Positions 17,497 through 27,336 of a stretch of DNA of 64,000 bases are shown here, in pieces; positions within the stretch are counted from its first letter, which is position 1, and the number at the start of each line of letters is the position of its first letter. Source of the DNA: UBA11403 sp963784615 (GTDB taxonomy: Bacteria; Pseudomonadota; Gammaproteobacteria; Legionellales; Legionellaceae); assembly GCA_963784615.1 (NCBI GenBank), contig CAWASG010000001.1, positions 1,302,001 to 1,366,000 on the forward strand, given 5' to 3'. Made by a program: the position numbers and the translations under genes. Below the pieces are notes generated by a model that worked only from the letters and a program-made list of their open reading frames with translations, did no database searches and was not told the DNA's origin.

Positions 17497-18422
17497 TTAC
17501 AGTTCCTTAAATAATCCAATGCCTGCTCAAAATGATGATCCAATTCCGCTACAAAAGCAAAATCTTTTCCATTCAAATTAAATTGAATGGCTCGAGCATG
17601 TAAATATAACCTTTTTTTCATTGCGGATAAATCCACACCCGCAACGTCAGTGCCGTATTTTTCATCACCAATAATGGGGTGCCCAAGATGCGCGCTATGG
17701 ACTCTGATTTGATGCGTTCGACCCGTCTTTGGATGGGCCTCAACCCAAGATGCATGGGCGAAATTCTCGAGCAATCGAAAAACTGTTTGCGATGCCTTGC
17801 CATCTTCATGAACACGCACCATGCGCTCACCTGATTGCAGCGTATTTTTTTGCAGTGGAACATCGACGGTCGCGGTATTTTTACCCACCCATGGATGTGT
17901 GAGCAACGCCCAATAAGTTTTCTTAACCATGCGTGATTCAAATAGCGCCTGCAAGGCCCGCAGAGCACTTCTTTTTTTAGCCAGCATCAAACAACCTGAT
18001 GTCTCTTTGTCCAAACGATGCACCAGTTCCAGATAAGATAAATCCGTGCGAACTTTGCGGAAACCTTCAATTAAACCAAGACTGAGACCACTGCCACCAT
18101 GAACGGCCAAGCCAGACGGCTTATTTACAACCAAAAACTGATCATCTTCATATAAAATACAACTTAAAAGAAGATCATTTAGCCGTGTACTGACAACGAT
18201 TTCTTTTTCAGCGGATACTCGAACCGGTGGAATGCGCACCATATCCTGAGTCCTGATGCGTGTATCAGGTTTAGCGCGTTTTTTATTCACTCGAACTTCT
18301 CCTGCTCGAATGATTCGATAAACATGGCTCTTTGGCACGCCTTTCAAAATACGCATCAGATAATTATCCAAGCGTTGCCCATCTTCTTCGGAATTAACTT
18401 CCAGATACTTTACGTCACTCAT
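17493..18422 (-). CDS. rluC: 23S rRNA pseudouridine synthase RluC
   Basis: A 309-residue RluA-family enzyme. The N-terminal S4 RNA-binding domain (about 15-65: GQRLDNYLMRIL...KSHVYRIIRAGEVRVNKKR) is followed by the catalytic motif LVHRLDKETSG, with the Asp that attacks uridine. E. coli RluC acts at 23S positions 955, 2504 and 2580. Length and S4 domain favour RluC over RluA. It is divergent from rne across a 704-bp gap, the same neighbour relation as in E. coli. Confidence 0.92.
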   Translation of the reverse strand: MSDVKYLEVNSEEDGQRLDNYLMRILKGVPKSHVYRIIRAGEVRVNKKRAKPDTRIRTQDMVRIPPVRVSAEKEIVVSTRLNDLLLSCILYEDDQFLVVNKPSGLAVHGGSGLSLGLIEGFRKVRTDLSYLELVHRLDKETSGCLMLAKKRSALRALQALFESRMVKKTYWALLTHPWVGKNTATVDVPLQKNTLQSGERMVRVHEDGKASQTVFRLLENFAHASWVEAHPKTGRTHQIRVHSAHLGHPIIGDEKYGTDVAGVDLSAMKKRLYLHARAIQFNLNGKDFAFVAELDHHFEQALDYLRNCK

Positions 18423-18560
18423 TATATTAAAACCTGTTTGCTGCTCGTTAAAATTTTGCTATGATGGCACAAGCGAGACATGAAATGAATTGTGTCGCAA
18501 CAGAATTGTGAAAAACTTTGTAGTAATTTACCTTATTTATGCGTAAATTGGGTTGAGGAC

Positions 18561-18640
18561 GTAGGTTGGGTTGAGGCTGGTAAGCCGAAGCCCAACATGG
18601 AAATTTTTGTTGGGCTTCGCTCTCGCTCAACCCAACCTAC
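18561..18640. repeat. Palindromic repeat C, hybrid arms
   Basis: Starts gtaggttgggttgaggctgg and ends in the complement form. The left arm carries the ggctggtaagccgaag variant while the right arm carries the cttcgctctcgct variant, so the inner stem does not pair. This suggests recombination between two C subtypes. A further ttgggttgagg fragment lies just upstream at about 18548. Confidence 0.75.
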
Positions 18641-19126
18641 GACAAGGCATCTCAAACGCCATGATGCGGTGAACATTTGCAAAACTTTTAAAGAAGTAAA
18701 CCTGTTATCAGCTGAGCAAGCCTTAGCGATAACAACGAAACGCGCTTACCTTGATTCAAAAATCTAAGGCAGCAACCCAGTTCAAAAGCCATGGATAGTG
18801 GATGGATCCCATCCGTTATCCCTAATTACCAGAGCAAAATTGGATACTTACATACTAAATACAGCTGCATGCCATTCATGCCATACATCTTATTTTGCTG
18901 CGATCACACCGCCTGGAATCAATCGCTTAAAATTTTGGGTTATGCTTAAAAGAAACACTTCTCGTTATCGTGCTGATTATTCCCATACAATCCTTATTAC
19001 CCTGAAACACATCTATGAAAAGAGTGTCTTCAGAGGAGTAAGCCGAATGATCAATAACAAACATAACGGAATAACTACCTTGGATGATTGCTGATAAGAA
19101 AAGCGCCCTATCACACGGGGTAAAAA
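18641..19126 (+). promoter_or_regulatory. Probable promoter and long 5' leader of rne
   Basis: About 490 bases separate the C repeat from rne. Frames in this stretch lack good ribosome binding sites and I do not accept them as genes. E. coli rne has a 361-nt leader through which RNase E autoregulates its mRNA; a leader of similar size would fit here. I did not identify the specific hairpins, so this is positional inference. Confidence 0.4.
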
Positions 19127-21070
19127 ATGGAAAAAATGTTAATCAATGCGACACAAAGCGAAGAAATTCGCGTCGCGCTCATCAAAAATAATTTTCTTTA
19201 CGATTTAGATATTGAGTGCCCTTCTGAAGTGAAGAAAAAGGGCAATATTTATAAGGCGATTGTCACCCGCCGAGAGCCTAGTCTAGACGCTGTTTTCGTT
19301 GAGTATGGCGCAAAACGACAAGGGTTTTTGCCAATAAAGGAAATCGCTGAAGAATATCTAAATCCCAATGCTCAATCCAGCGGAAACGACAAGCCGCCAA
19401 TTACCGCTTTAATTCGTGAAGGCCAGGAATTGCTCATTCAAGTCGATAAAGAAGAGCGCGGCAGCAAAGGCGCGGCATTAACGACTTACATTACCTTAGC
19501 CGGATGTTATCTTGTACTCATGCCCAACAGTCCTCGCTCAGGCGGCATCTCTCGTCGCATTGAGGGCGAAGATCGCGATGAATTAAAAGAAACGCTCAAC
19601 GCCCTAAACCTGGAAGAAGACATGGGTTTAATCATCCGCACAGCGGGTGTAGGCAAATGTCAAGACGAATTGCAAGCCGACCTCAACATGTTGCTGAACC
19701 AATGGCGGGCTATTTTGCAAGCCTATGAAACGCAAATGGCTCCCTGCCTGATACACCAGGAAGGCGATGTGATCATTCGGTCTATTCGCGATAATTTGCG
19801 AAAATCAATTAGCGAAATTATTATTGATGACCAGATTTCTTATATCAAAGCTAAACAATATATCGAACAAATCAAACCTGAATTTTTGCCGAATCTTAAA
19901 CTATATAACAGCACAGTACCGCTCTTTAATTTGTATCAAATTGAAAGCCAAATTGAGACGGCTTACCAACGTCACGTTGCCCTCCCCTCTGGTGGCGCAC
20001 TCGTGATTGATCGCACAGAAGCCCTGATCTCCATTGACATTAACTCGGCTAAAGCGACGAGTGGTGCGGACATTGAATCCACAGCATTCAACACCAACCT
20101 TGAAGCTGCCGATGAAATCGCACGACAACTCAGGCTGCGCGATTTGGGTGGACTGGTCGTGATTGACTTTATTGACATGAGCCAAAGTAAACATCAGCGT
20201 GATGTAGAGAATCGATTGAAAGATGCTCTCAAAGCGGATCGTGCGCGCATCCAGGTTGGTCGAATTTCTCGTTTTGGCCTGCTTGAAATGTCTCGTCAAC
20301 GCCTACGTTTATCATTAGGCGAAACAGAGCAAGACACTTGCCCACGCTGTGAAGGACGAGGTACCGTCAGAAGCATTCAATCTCATGCGCTGTCAATTGT
20401 ACGCTTAATTGAAGAAGAAGCGTTAAAGGAAAAGACTGCTGAAATACAAGTACAGCTCCCTGTCGAAATGGCTACGTTCATTATTAATGAAAAACGCGAC
20501 TACATTTTGAGCATAGAAAAGCGTCATGCCGTTCATATCATCGTCGTTGCAAATCCCTATCTTGATATGCCCCAATTTAAAATTGCGCGCTTAAAAGAGG
20601 ATAATGTCGGAAAAAACAAAAGACCCAGTTACTCAATCGTTCAACAACCAGAAATGGCAGTAGAATCGAGCACTCAGTCTGAAACTGCCGCTGCAACCCC
20701 AGCCGTCAAATCATTCTCAGAACACATGCATGCTGAAAAAAAATCAGATAGTTTTTTGAAGAAATTATGGGGTAGTGTCTTCGGTAAATCGGCAGCGCCC
20801 GGCGTTAGAGTTCAGCGTACTGCGGTTCAAGGAAATTCAACCCGTACCGCCGCCTCACAACAACAAGCAAACCGCCACTCAAACCATCCAGCAAGTCGAC
20901 GACGACGTCCGTCATCTGCGCAAAACCCACAGGAACGGCCTGCAAACAGTGTAAAAGGCCCCTCACAACAGAGAAAGCCCGTGCACGCGAGACAGCCTCA
21001 AAGCGGGCAGACAGGCTCAGCTAAAGCAGGACAAGTGAAGAAAAAGCCGGTTGATGCGCCTCAAGAGTAA
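19127..21070 (+). CDS. rne: Ribonuclease E
   Basis: A 647-residue endoribonuclease. MLINATQSEEIRVAL, an S1 domain (about 35-120), the catalytic Asp pair in SIDINSAK and VVIDFIDM, and the zinc-link CPRCEGRGTVRS are all visible, so the N-terminal catalytic half is complete. The C-terminal part after about 500 is a short Pro/Gln/Arg-rich disordered tail, much shorter than the E. coli scaffold (1061 residues), so degradosome partners are probably reduced. Start could also be the ATG at 19136. Confidence 0.94.
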   Translation: MEKMLINATQSEEIRVALIKNNFLYDLDIECPSEVKKKGNIYKAIVTRREPSLDAVFVEYGAKRQGFLPIKEIAEEYLNPNAQSSGNDKPPITALIREGQELLIQVDKEERGSKGAALTTYITLAGCYLVLMPNSPRSGGISRRIEGEDRDELKETLNALNLEEDMGLIIRTAGVGKCQDELQADLNMLLNQWRAILQAYETQMAPCLIHQEGDVIIRSIRDNLRKSISEIIIDDQISYIKAKQYIEQIKPEFLPNLKLYNSTVPLFNLYQIESQIETAYQRHVALPSGGALVIDRTEALISIDINSAKATSGADIESTAFNTNLEAADEIARQLRLRDLGGLVVIDFIDMSQSKHQRDVENRLKDALKADRARIQVGRISRFGLLEMSRQRLRLSLGETEQDTCPRCEGRGTVRSIQSHALSIVRLIEEEALKEKTAEIQVQLPVEMATFIINEKRDYILSIEKRHAVHIIVVANPYLDMPQFKIARLKEDNVGKNKRPSYSIVQQPEMAVESSTQSETAAATPAVKSFSEHMHAEKKSDSFLKKLWGSVFGKSAAPGVRVQRTAVQGNSTRTAASQQQANRHSNHPASRRRRPSSAQNPQERPANSVKGPSQQRKPVHARQPQSGQTGSAKAGQVKKKPVDAPQE

Positions 21071-21077
21071 GTGGCGC

Positions 21078-21197
21078 GTAGGTTGGGTTGAGGCTGGTAA
21101 GCCGAAGCCCAACACGGATGGTTTTGTTGGGCTTCGGCTTACCAGCCTCAACCCAACCTACGTGCTCAACCCAACCTACCTGCTCAACCCAACCTAC
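21078..21197. repeat. Palindromic repeat C with triplicated right end
   Basis: A complete C element (21078-21161) is followed by two extra copies of the terminal 18-mer (gtgctcaacccaacctac and ctgctcaacccaacctac), ending at 21197. It lies just after rne. The end-duplication is similar in kind to the tandem growth seen at 28679-28889. Confidence 0.8.
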
Positions 21198-21268
21198 TTC
21201 GACGCACTTACACTTTTTTTTTCTATCTGCTAGACTTCTAAGATAAACCAACTGACGAGGGATTGTCG

Positions 21269-22114
21269 ATGAAGAAGATAGTGACTATTGGTCTTGTATT
21301 ATGTGCTTTTCAAAGCATGGGGCAAACGCGAGAAATTGCGATTACGATTGATGATCTCCCTCTTGTCGCTTCTAAAATGAACAACCCCGGAAATCAACAG
21401 CGCTCGACCGAGCGTTTCGCTAAAATCATTCAAGCATTTACCGACAATCAAGTGCCTGCAACTGGATTTATCATTGCTGGTGCCATCGAGAAAGGACAGT
21501 GGCCGTTTCTTGAAGACTTTCGTAAAGCGGGGCTGGAGCTGGGTAACCATACTTATTCGCATCGTAGCCTCAATCAAATAGGCGCGGAGAAATATATTGC
21601 GGATATCGACCGTGCAGATAAAGTCATCGCGCCACTCATGACCGAACCTAAATATTTCCGCTACCCCTATCTGGCGGAAGGCAATAAAGTATCCAAGCCC
21701 CAAGTACAACAATATCTTGCCGAACATGGCTACACAATCGCACCGGTAACGATTGATAGCAAAGATTTTGAGTTCAATGAGCAGCTTTATAGAATCCCTT
21801 ATCGCGCTCGAGAAAAAAATATCAACCAAGTCAAAAAGCGCTATCTGGCTTATATTTGGAATGCAACGCTTAAAGCAGAGAAAAAAGCCAATGGTCGACC
21901 AGTTAAACAAATACTGCTAGTTCATGCCAATTTACTCAATAGCTATGTACTTGGAGATGTCATTCAAATGTATAAACAAAATGGTTATACGTTTATTACG
22001 CTCACTGAAGCCCTTAAAAATCCGGCCCCCGCCCTCACGTTCCCTGCTGTTGAAGGAGGAGGAGTTACACCCACCGTTGAAGAAGCGATTTTGCCAAATT
22101 ACGGTATTAACTGA
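21269..22114 (+). CDS. Exported polysaccharide deacetylase-family protein
   Basis: A 281-residue NodB-type protein with a signal peptide (MKKIVTIGLVLCAFQSMGQ). Metal-binding residues are the Asp pair in TIDDLP and H-x3-H in GNHTYSHRSL; the second conserved strand is FRYPYLAEG. The family removes acetyl groups from chitin, peptidoglycan or other N-acetylated sugars using Zn or another divalent metal. Start at the ATG at 21269: AGGG is seven bases away, whereas TTG at 21263 is too close. Substrate unknown. Confidence 0.82.
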   Translation: MKKIVTIGLVLCAFQSMGQTREIAITIDDLPLVASKMNNPGNQQRSTERFAKIIQAFTDNQVPATGFIIAGAIEKGQWPFLEDFRKAGLELGNHTYSHRSLNQIGAEKYIADIDRADKVIAPLMTEPKYFRYPYLAEGNKVSKPQVQQYLAEHGYTIAPVTIDSKDFEFNEQLYRIPYRAREKNINQVKKRYLAYIWNATLKAEKKANGRPVKQILLVHANLLNSYVLGDVIQMYKQNGYTFITLTEALKNPAPALTFPAVEGGGVTPTVEEAILPNYGIN

Positions 22115-22256
22115 GTCGATAGCCAGAGTTGAAATATCGACAAAGACCGTGCCTCCTCGTGCATGTCTGTTGGGCCTCGCTGATCATGGTTCATGGCCGC
22201 ATGTTAGGATGGCGTATGCGCGTTTTATGCATGCGGCCTGATCTATCAATATAAAC

Positions 22257-23564
22257 TCAAGGGCGGAACTGAGTGAGACTCTCCCCGGGCGTCGCTAGCA
22301 GCTGTTTAATTTTTTCTATCTCGTTTGTACTGACTATATCAAGCTGACGGACTGCCGCCAAATCAGCCGAAAGGCCGATCGCGAACCGCGTGCACATCAC
22401 CCCTTCTGCCGACCCGCGGAATAACGAAAAATCGGAAGATAAAGCTGATGAAAGTAGTGACTCCGCGCCACGCAAGTAACTATCAAATTGTGTTGTACGC
22501 TTAAAGTTGCCCGTAAACGAAGGCAAGGGATCAAATGAAGTATCTGGGTCGCAGTAACGTTGTAGAATATGTACTGGGAGTAAGCGCTGCTGCGTCCCAA
22601 TGACTTTTATCCAGCAAGCTTCGCGTGAGGTGGAATCTGGCAAGGTAGGAGCATCAAAATTAGTATCATCATCTCCACTCTCGTCATAATCTTCATAATC
22701 TTCATAATCTTCATAATTTGCATAATCTCCAAAATATGCATAATTTTCATCATGTTCATAATCTTCATAAACATTGATAAGTGGCGTTATATCGAAATGG
22801 TTTCCCCAGCGCTCCTCTGTCACAGTTTCACAATCCCAATCCCAATCTGAATCCCAAGAAGCATGTTTTATAGGCATACCAGCCTCATCCACCTTTATAG
22901 GGACACCAGCCTCGTTCACCTTCGGACGTCCATAAGTATGCGTATAAGTCAAACCACCACCCTGATATCTCGGCATCGTAACTTGTTCGTATTGTCTTAG
23001 AAGTTCCGTCCTGATTGCGTCACCTTCTTCACCAACGGGGATGCACTTCAGCATCCTCTCTATCATCTTGAAATCACGCGCCCATAACGCATATTGAAAA
23101 GCCGTGATATTCTTAAATGTTCGCCCACCCCAGTCGGTAAAATCCCCTTTCTCCAATAAAAACTCGGGCGAAAGACGAAGTAAGTCTTCGACAAATAAAT
23201 CATGGGGCTTAGGATCAACTTTAACTGTTCTACTCTCCATGCCATTGGCAACGGCCTGTAATAATTTTTGAGTGATTTTTTTAACACGAGCACCAGTAGC
23301 TAACGGGTCATAAATAACGCTTCTATGCCACCTTGAAGTGCCTGCGAGCTCTATCCGAGACTCTTTATCAGCAGCATATGCAATTTTATTGATTACACCG
23401 GATTCAGCCCCACTCTCAGACAACCTTGAAGGCTTTTTATCTTGACTCGCAGCCGCTGCTGCAGCCCCCGCACTTCCCGAAACCGATGAGGTTGAAGAGG
23501 GTTGCTTGGGTTCGGTCTTTCTGATGTCTTGTGCTGGACTCGGTTTTGATGATTTATTGACCAC
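22257..23564 (-). CDS. Hypothetical effector-like protein with acidic Tyr/Asp/Glu repeat
   Basis: A 435-residue product. The first 45 residues are Ser/Ala/Pro-rich and low complexity. Residues about 60-180 look globular. Near 218-240 there is a short internal duplication (NEAGVPIKVDEAGMPIKH). Around 270-310 a strongly acidic tract repeats YEDYED and contains SGDDDTNFD. The C-terminal 120 residues are globular (HILQRYCDPDT...). No membrane span or enzyme motif is visible. Isolated, lineage-specific and low complexity, it has the look of a translocated effector of an intracellular bacterium, but this is inference only. Confidence 0.6.
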   Translation of the reverse strand: MVNKSSKPSPAQDIRKTEPKQPSSTSSVSGSAGAAAAAASQDKKPSRLSESGAESGVINKIAYAADKESRIELAGTSRWHRSVIYDPLATGARVKKITQKLLQAVANGMESRTVKVDPKPHDLFVEDLLRLSPEFLLEKGDFTDWGGRTFKNITAFQYALWARDFKMIERMLKCIPVGEEGDAIRTELLRQYEQVTMPRYQGGGLTYTHTYGRPKVNEAGVPIKVDEAGMPIKHASWDSDWDWDCETVTEERWGNHFDITPLINVYEDYEHDENYAYFGDYANYEDYEDYEDYDESGDDDTNFDAPTLPDSTSREACWIKVIGTQQRLLPVHILQRYCDPDTSFDPLPSFTGNFKRTTQFDSYLRGAESLLSSALSSDFSLFRGSAEGVMCTRFAIGLSADLAAVRQLDIVSTNEIEKIKQLLATPGESLTQFRP

Positions 23565-23667
23565 GTTTATTCCCTTGAAGATGCTTTATTTTGCTTGTTA
23601 GCCCGGCGAACGCTTGCTAACGCGCGCGGCTCGGTCAATTCGTATTCAGATAATTTATATAGTGGAT

Positions 23668-23799
23668 GTAGGGTGGGTAAAGGAGCCGAGAGGCGACGTG
23701 CCCACCATCGTGCATCGGATGGTGGGCACATCGCCTTTCATTTTGGACGTGTTCACCACTGGTGGTGGGCACGTCGCTACGCTCCTTTGCCCACCCTAC
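23668..23799. repeat. Palindromic repeat E
   Basis: Arms gtagggtgggtaaaggagcc and ggctccttt-like complement ending in gcccaccctac at 23799, with inner hairpins cccaccatcgtgc...ggatggtggg. A fragment of the same element lies at 36419-36461. It separates the convergent-like ends near lysS. Confidence 0.8.
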
Positions 23800-23807
23800 A
23801 ACTTACT

Positions 23808-25298
23808 CTACTGCCGTAATTGTGGGAACAAGATGACATCGCGGATTGACATTGAATTGGTGAATAGCATGACTAGGCGATCGATGCCGATGCCCTCGCC
23901 GGCCGTTGGGGGCATGCCATATTCCAGTGCTTCGATGTAATCATTGTCAAAATGCATGGCTTCCATGTCACCTGCATCTTTTTCTTCAACTTGCTTACGG
24001 AACCGTTCGGCTTGATCTTCAGCGTCGTTTAACTCGGAAAATCCATTGGCAATTTCACGTCCGGCAATAAAAAACTCAAAGCGATCGGTAACGTCCGGGT
24101 CAGCCTCACTGCGACGCGCCAGAGGTGATACTTCGGTTGGGTATGCCAGAACAAATGTAGGCTGGAAAAGTTGATGCTCTACCGTTTCCTCAAACAAAAT
24201 CATTTGCAGTTTGCCTAAACCGTCCGCGTCCTTGTACTCAAACTTCATGCCATCCAATAATGCACGGCAGCTAGCGATGGATTCTATTTGGTCAGCGGCG
24301 ATCTTGGGGTTATATTTTAAGATGGCTTCTTTAATCGTCAAGCGTTCAAAGGGCTTGTTAAAATCAATCGTATTGCCTTGATATGTCACTTCACGACTAC
24401 CCACGACTTCATCACACAAATACCGCAGCAAATGCTCAGTAAAATCCATCATATCGCGATAATCGGCATAGGCTTGATAAAATTCAATCATGGTAAATTC
24501 CGGGTTGTGACGGGTTGAAATCCCCTCATTACGGAAATTACGATTAATTTCATAAACACGCTCAAAGCCACCCACAACCAAACGCTTTAGATAAAGCTCC
24601 GGCGCAATACGCAGGAACATTTGCATGTCCAATGTATTATGATGGGTCTCGAAAGGACGCGCCACAGCACCCCCTGGAATCGGATGCAACATCGGCGTTT
24701 CAACTTCCAAAAACTGATGGCTGTCCATGTATTGTCTTAGCGCCGTAATCAATCGCGAACGCAGAACAAACGTTGCTCGCGTGTCTTCATTGGCAATCAA
24801 ATCCACATAACGCTTGCGATAACACATTTCTTGATCGGCCAAACCATGGAACTTATCCGGCAACGGGCGTAGTGATTTGGTCAACAACTCAAGACTTTCG
24901 GCATGAATGGTCAATTCACCGGTATTGGTAATAAATAATCGTCCTTTGGCCCCAACGATATCGCCCAAATCCCAATGCTTGAACTGTTCATACACTTCAG
25001 GCAAATCATTTTGCCGAATGTAGACTTGAATGCGACCAGACACATCCTGCAGATGAATAAAGCTCGCTTTACCCATGACACGACGCAGGACAATTCGGCC
25101 TGCCACTGACACTTCAATGTTCTCTTCAGCCATCTCCTCTTTTGAGCGAGTCCCATATTGACTCATCAACGGCTCTGCAAGATGTTCACGGCGGAATTGA
25201 TTAGGGAAATTAAACCCGCCCTCACGTAGCTCGGCCAATTTTTGTTGGCGTACGTGAAGGACTTCTGTTTCATCTAGTACTACGTGTTCTTCTGTCAT
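23808..25298 (-). CDS. lysS: Lysyl-tRNA synthetase (class II)
   Basis: A 496-residue class II LysRS. It has an OB-fold anticodon-binding domain (about 55-145: VSVAGRIVLRRVMGKASFIHLQD), motif 2 (FRNEGISTRHNPEFTMIEFYQAY) and motif 3 (GIGIDRLVMLFTNS) near the C-terminus. Length fits the family. Its start overlaps prfB by four bases; prfB-lysS is a conserved pair in gammaproteobacteria. Confidence 0.96.
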   Translation of the reverse strand: MTEEHVVLDETEVLHVRQQKLAELREGGFNFPNQFRREHLAEPLMSQYGTRSKEEMAEENIEVSVAGRIVLRRVMGKASFIHLQDVSGRIQVYIRQNDLPEVYEQFKHWDLGDIVGAKGRLFITNTGELTIHAESLELLTKSLRPLPDKFHGLADQEMCYRKRYVDLIANEDTRATFVLRSRLITALRQYMDSHQFLEVETPMLHPIPGGAVARPFETHHNTLDMQMFLRIAPELYLKRLVVGGFERVYEINRNFRNEGISTRHNPEFTMIEFYQAYADYRDMMDFTEHLLRYLCDEVVGSREVTYQGNTIDFNKPFERLTIKEAILKYNPKIAADQIESIASCRALLDGMKFEYKDADGLGKLQMILFEETVEHQLFQPTFVLAYPTEVSPLARRSEADPDVTDRFEFFIAGREIANGFSELNDAEDQAERFRKQVEEKDAGDMEAMHFDNDYIEALEYGMPPTAGEGIGIDRLVMLFTNSMSIRDVILFPQLRQ

Positions 25299-26402
25299 GC
25301 TTCTGTAACTCCTGCTTTCAAACTGGCTTCAATAAATTGATCAAGAGAGCCGTCCAATACGGCCTGTGTATTACTTGTTTCAACGCCTGTGCGTAAATCT
25401 TTGATGCGTGATTGGTCCAACACATAAGAGCGAATTTGCGATCCCCAGCCAATATCGGATTTAGTTGCTTCCAATGCTTGCTGCTCGGCATTTTTTTTCT
25501 GCATTTCAAGCTCATATAATTTCGCTCGTAATTGCTTCATGGCTTGATCTTTATTCTTATGCTGACTTCTATCGTTTTGACACTGCACGACTGTATTTGT
25601 AGGTACGTGGGTAATACGCACGGCAGAGTCGGTACGATTGACGTGCTGCCCACCGGCGCCTGATGCACGATAGGTATCAATGCGTAAATCGGCTGGATTG
25701 ATTTCAATCTCAATGTCATCGTCTACTTCGGGCGATGCAAACACTGAAGCAAATGAGGTGTGGCGACGATTACCCGAATCAAACGGTGATTTACGCACCA
25801 AACGATGCACACCTGTTTCGGTACGCAACCAGCCATAGGCATATTCACCCGTAAAATGAATGGTCGCACTTTTAATCCCGGCGACATCGCCCGCAGAACA
25901 CTCAACCAGGTCGGTCGTGAAGCCATGCTGCTCGCCCCAGCGCAGATACATCCGCAATATCATTTCAGCCCAATCTTGTGCTTCGGTCCCGCCGGAACCG
26001 GACTGAATATCTAAAAAGGCATTACATTTATCCATTTTCCCGGAAAACATCCGTTGAAATTCCAGCCGCGCAACTTGGCGCTCAATGGCTTGCACCTCGA
26101 GTGAAATATCGGACACCGTATTGTCATCCCCTTCCTCTCGCGCCATGTCGAACAGTTCTATTAAATCAACAATCGACTGGGTCAATTGCTGTAAGTTATG
26201 AACTACGTGTTCGAGTTGCGCGCGCTCACGTCCCAGTGCCTGAGCATACTCTGGATTCTCCCAGACTGTGGACGACTCAAGCTCGCGAACGACTTCTTCC
26301 AATCGTTCAGATTGACTATCAAAGTCAAAGATACCCCCGAAGCGCATCAACACGTTGTTGTACGTCGGTCAGCATGTGGCTAATTTGATTGATTTCCAAC
26401 AT
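25295..26402 (-). CDS. prfB: Peptide chain release factor 2 (programmed +1 frameshift)
   Basis: RF2 terminates at UGA and UAA. A short first frame starts at the ATG at 26402 (MLEINQISHMLTDV), reaches CTT TGA at 26330-26325 after 25 codons, and a +1 shift joins it to the main frame (DFDSQSERLEEVV). The joined product is about 365 residues, like E. coli RF2. The catalytic GGQ is in ASGAGGQHVN. The stop-codon recognition region includes the SPF-like tripeptide in KSPFDSGN. Coupled to lysS. Confidence 0.96.
26324..26338 (-). promoter_or_regulatory. RF2 autoregulatory frameshift site
   Basis: On the minus strand: an internal Shine-Dalgarno-like CGGGGG, then TAT CTT TGA C. Low RF2 lets the ribosome pause at UGA and slip +1, giving full-length RF2; high RF2 terminates. 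The arrangement is the same as the E. coli site. Confidence 0.93.
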
Positions 26403-26478
26403 GGGTTTTCCTTTAATTGTCTAATGTTACATGATGCTATATTACCCTACAGGCTGACATAGAATAAAGTTATTTTTG

Positions 26479-26622
26479 TATCCCCTCGATATCGCAGGGC
26501 GCCGACTTTCCGCGGCTTGTCCGCGGAATCCAGAGATCCATGCTCAGTGAGAGATCCCTGGATTCCGCGGACAAGCCGCGGAAAGTCGGTGCTTAGATTT
26601 CCCTGCGATATCGAAAGGATAC
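26479..26622. repeat. Palindromic repeat F
   Basis: The ends gtatcccctcgatatcgcag and ccctgcgatatcgaaaggat ac pair. Inside, cgccgactttccgcggcttg pairs with the right half around tccatgctcagtgaga. A stripped version with only the outer ends is at 32719-32757. It lies just upstream of the uspA promoter. Confidence 0.8.
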
Positions 26623-26629
26623 TTATTTT

Positions 26630-26660
26630 TTAACATCCTTGCTAAAAAATGTCCTATAAT
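26630..26660 (+). promoter_or_regulatory. Putative uspA promoter
   Basis: TATAAT at 26655-26660 is a perfect -10 box. TTAACA at 26630-26635 could be the -35, but the 19-base spacing is long. The start codon is 26 bases downstream, with GGAGGA as ribosome binding site. Confidence 0.45.
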
Positions 26661-26685
26661 TAATTCATCAGGGAGGAAGTACATC

Positions 26686-27150
26686 ATGAATTATAAACAC
26701 ATACTACTGGCAATTGATGGAAGTGATGCATCCAAGCCTGCGTTGCAAGAGGCCATTCGCTTAACCCATAATCAAAGAGCGAAGTTAAAAGTGATTTTTG
26801 TCGTCGATGAAAGTTTTGTATATCACGGCGGACCCGGGTACGACTACCTATCCTATCTTGCTGCATGCCGCGAAGAAGGGCAATCTATACTCAATCAGGC
26901 AGCAGAAGACATCAAAAAACAATCCGCCATTCAATTTGAGACCGCCCTCCTTGAACTTGAACCCTTCCAAGGACGCATTGCAGATGCAATTATCGAAGAA
27001 GTGCGGGATTGGCACGCCGATATACTCGTCATCGGCACGCATGGCCGACGTGGTTTTAGTCATATTTTTATGGGAAGTGTCGCGGAAAATGTCATTCAAA
27101 TAGCCACGATACCGGTATTGCTCGTTCGGCAAGAAGACACTTCTGCTTGA
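26686..27150 (+). CDS. Universal stress protein (UspA family)
   Basis: A 154-residue single USP domain. It starts HILLAIDGSDASKPAL and carries the ATP-binding signature G-x2-G-x9-G-S in GTHGRRGFSHIFMGSVAENV, ending PVLLVRQE. ATP-binding USPs act as cytoplasmic stress-response regulators. A strong GGAGGA site precedes the ATG. Monocistronic. Legionellales often encode several such genes. Confidence 0.92.
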   Translation: MNYKHILLAIDGSDASKPALQEAIRLTHNQRAKLKVIFVVDESFVYHGGPGYDYLSYLAACREEGQSILNQAAEDIKKQSAIQFETALLELEPFQGRIADAIIEEVRDWHADILVIGTHGRRGFSHIFMGSVAENVIQIATIPVLLVRQEDTSA

Positions 27151-27152
27151 CG

Positions 27153-27336
27153 TAGCAACTGTCTTGCAGGATTCTTGGACGTAGCCCAACAAAATCGTCG
27201 TGTAATGAAATGCCATCAAAATCCAGGCTCTTTCAAAATCAGAACGGAAAACCAGATTTAACCGCAGCCTATGCAGCACACCCATTAAGTTAAGGAAATT
27301 AATCGGAATAGCAACTGTCTTGCAGGATTCTTGGAC
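27153..27336. repeat. 28-bp direct repeat pair
   Basis: The 28-mer beginning tagcaactgtcttgcaggat occurs at 27153-27180 and again, identical, at 27309-27336. Copies are 156 bp apart in the 304-bp gap between uspA and fliA. The second abuts the left arm of a C repeat, which may have carried a duplicated segment. Confidence 0.8.

Noticed and set aside
18492..19094. Two frames of 91 and 98 codons upstream of rne
   Set aside because: The first runs through a C repeat; neither has a convincing ribosome binding site or recognisable sequence. More likely rne leader.
20000..20300. Minus-strand frames of 68 and 132 codons inside rne
   Set aside because: Shadows of the rne coding strand; no independent support.
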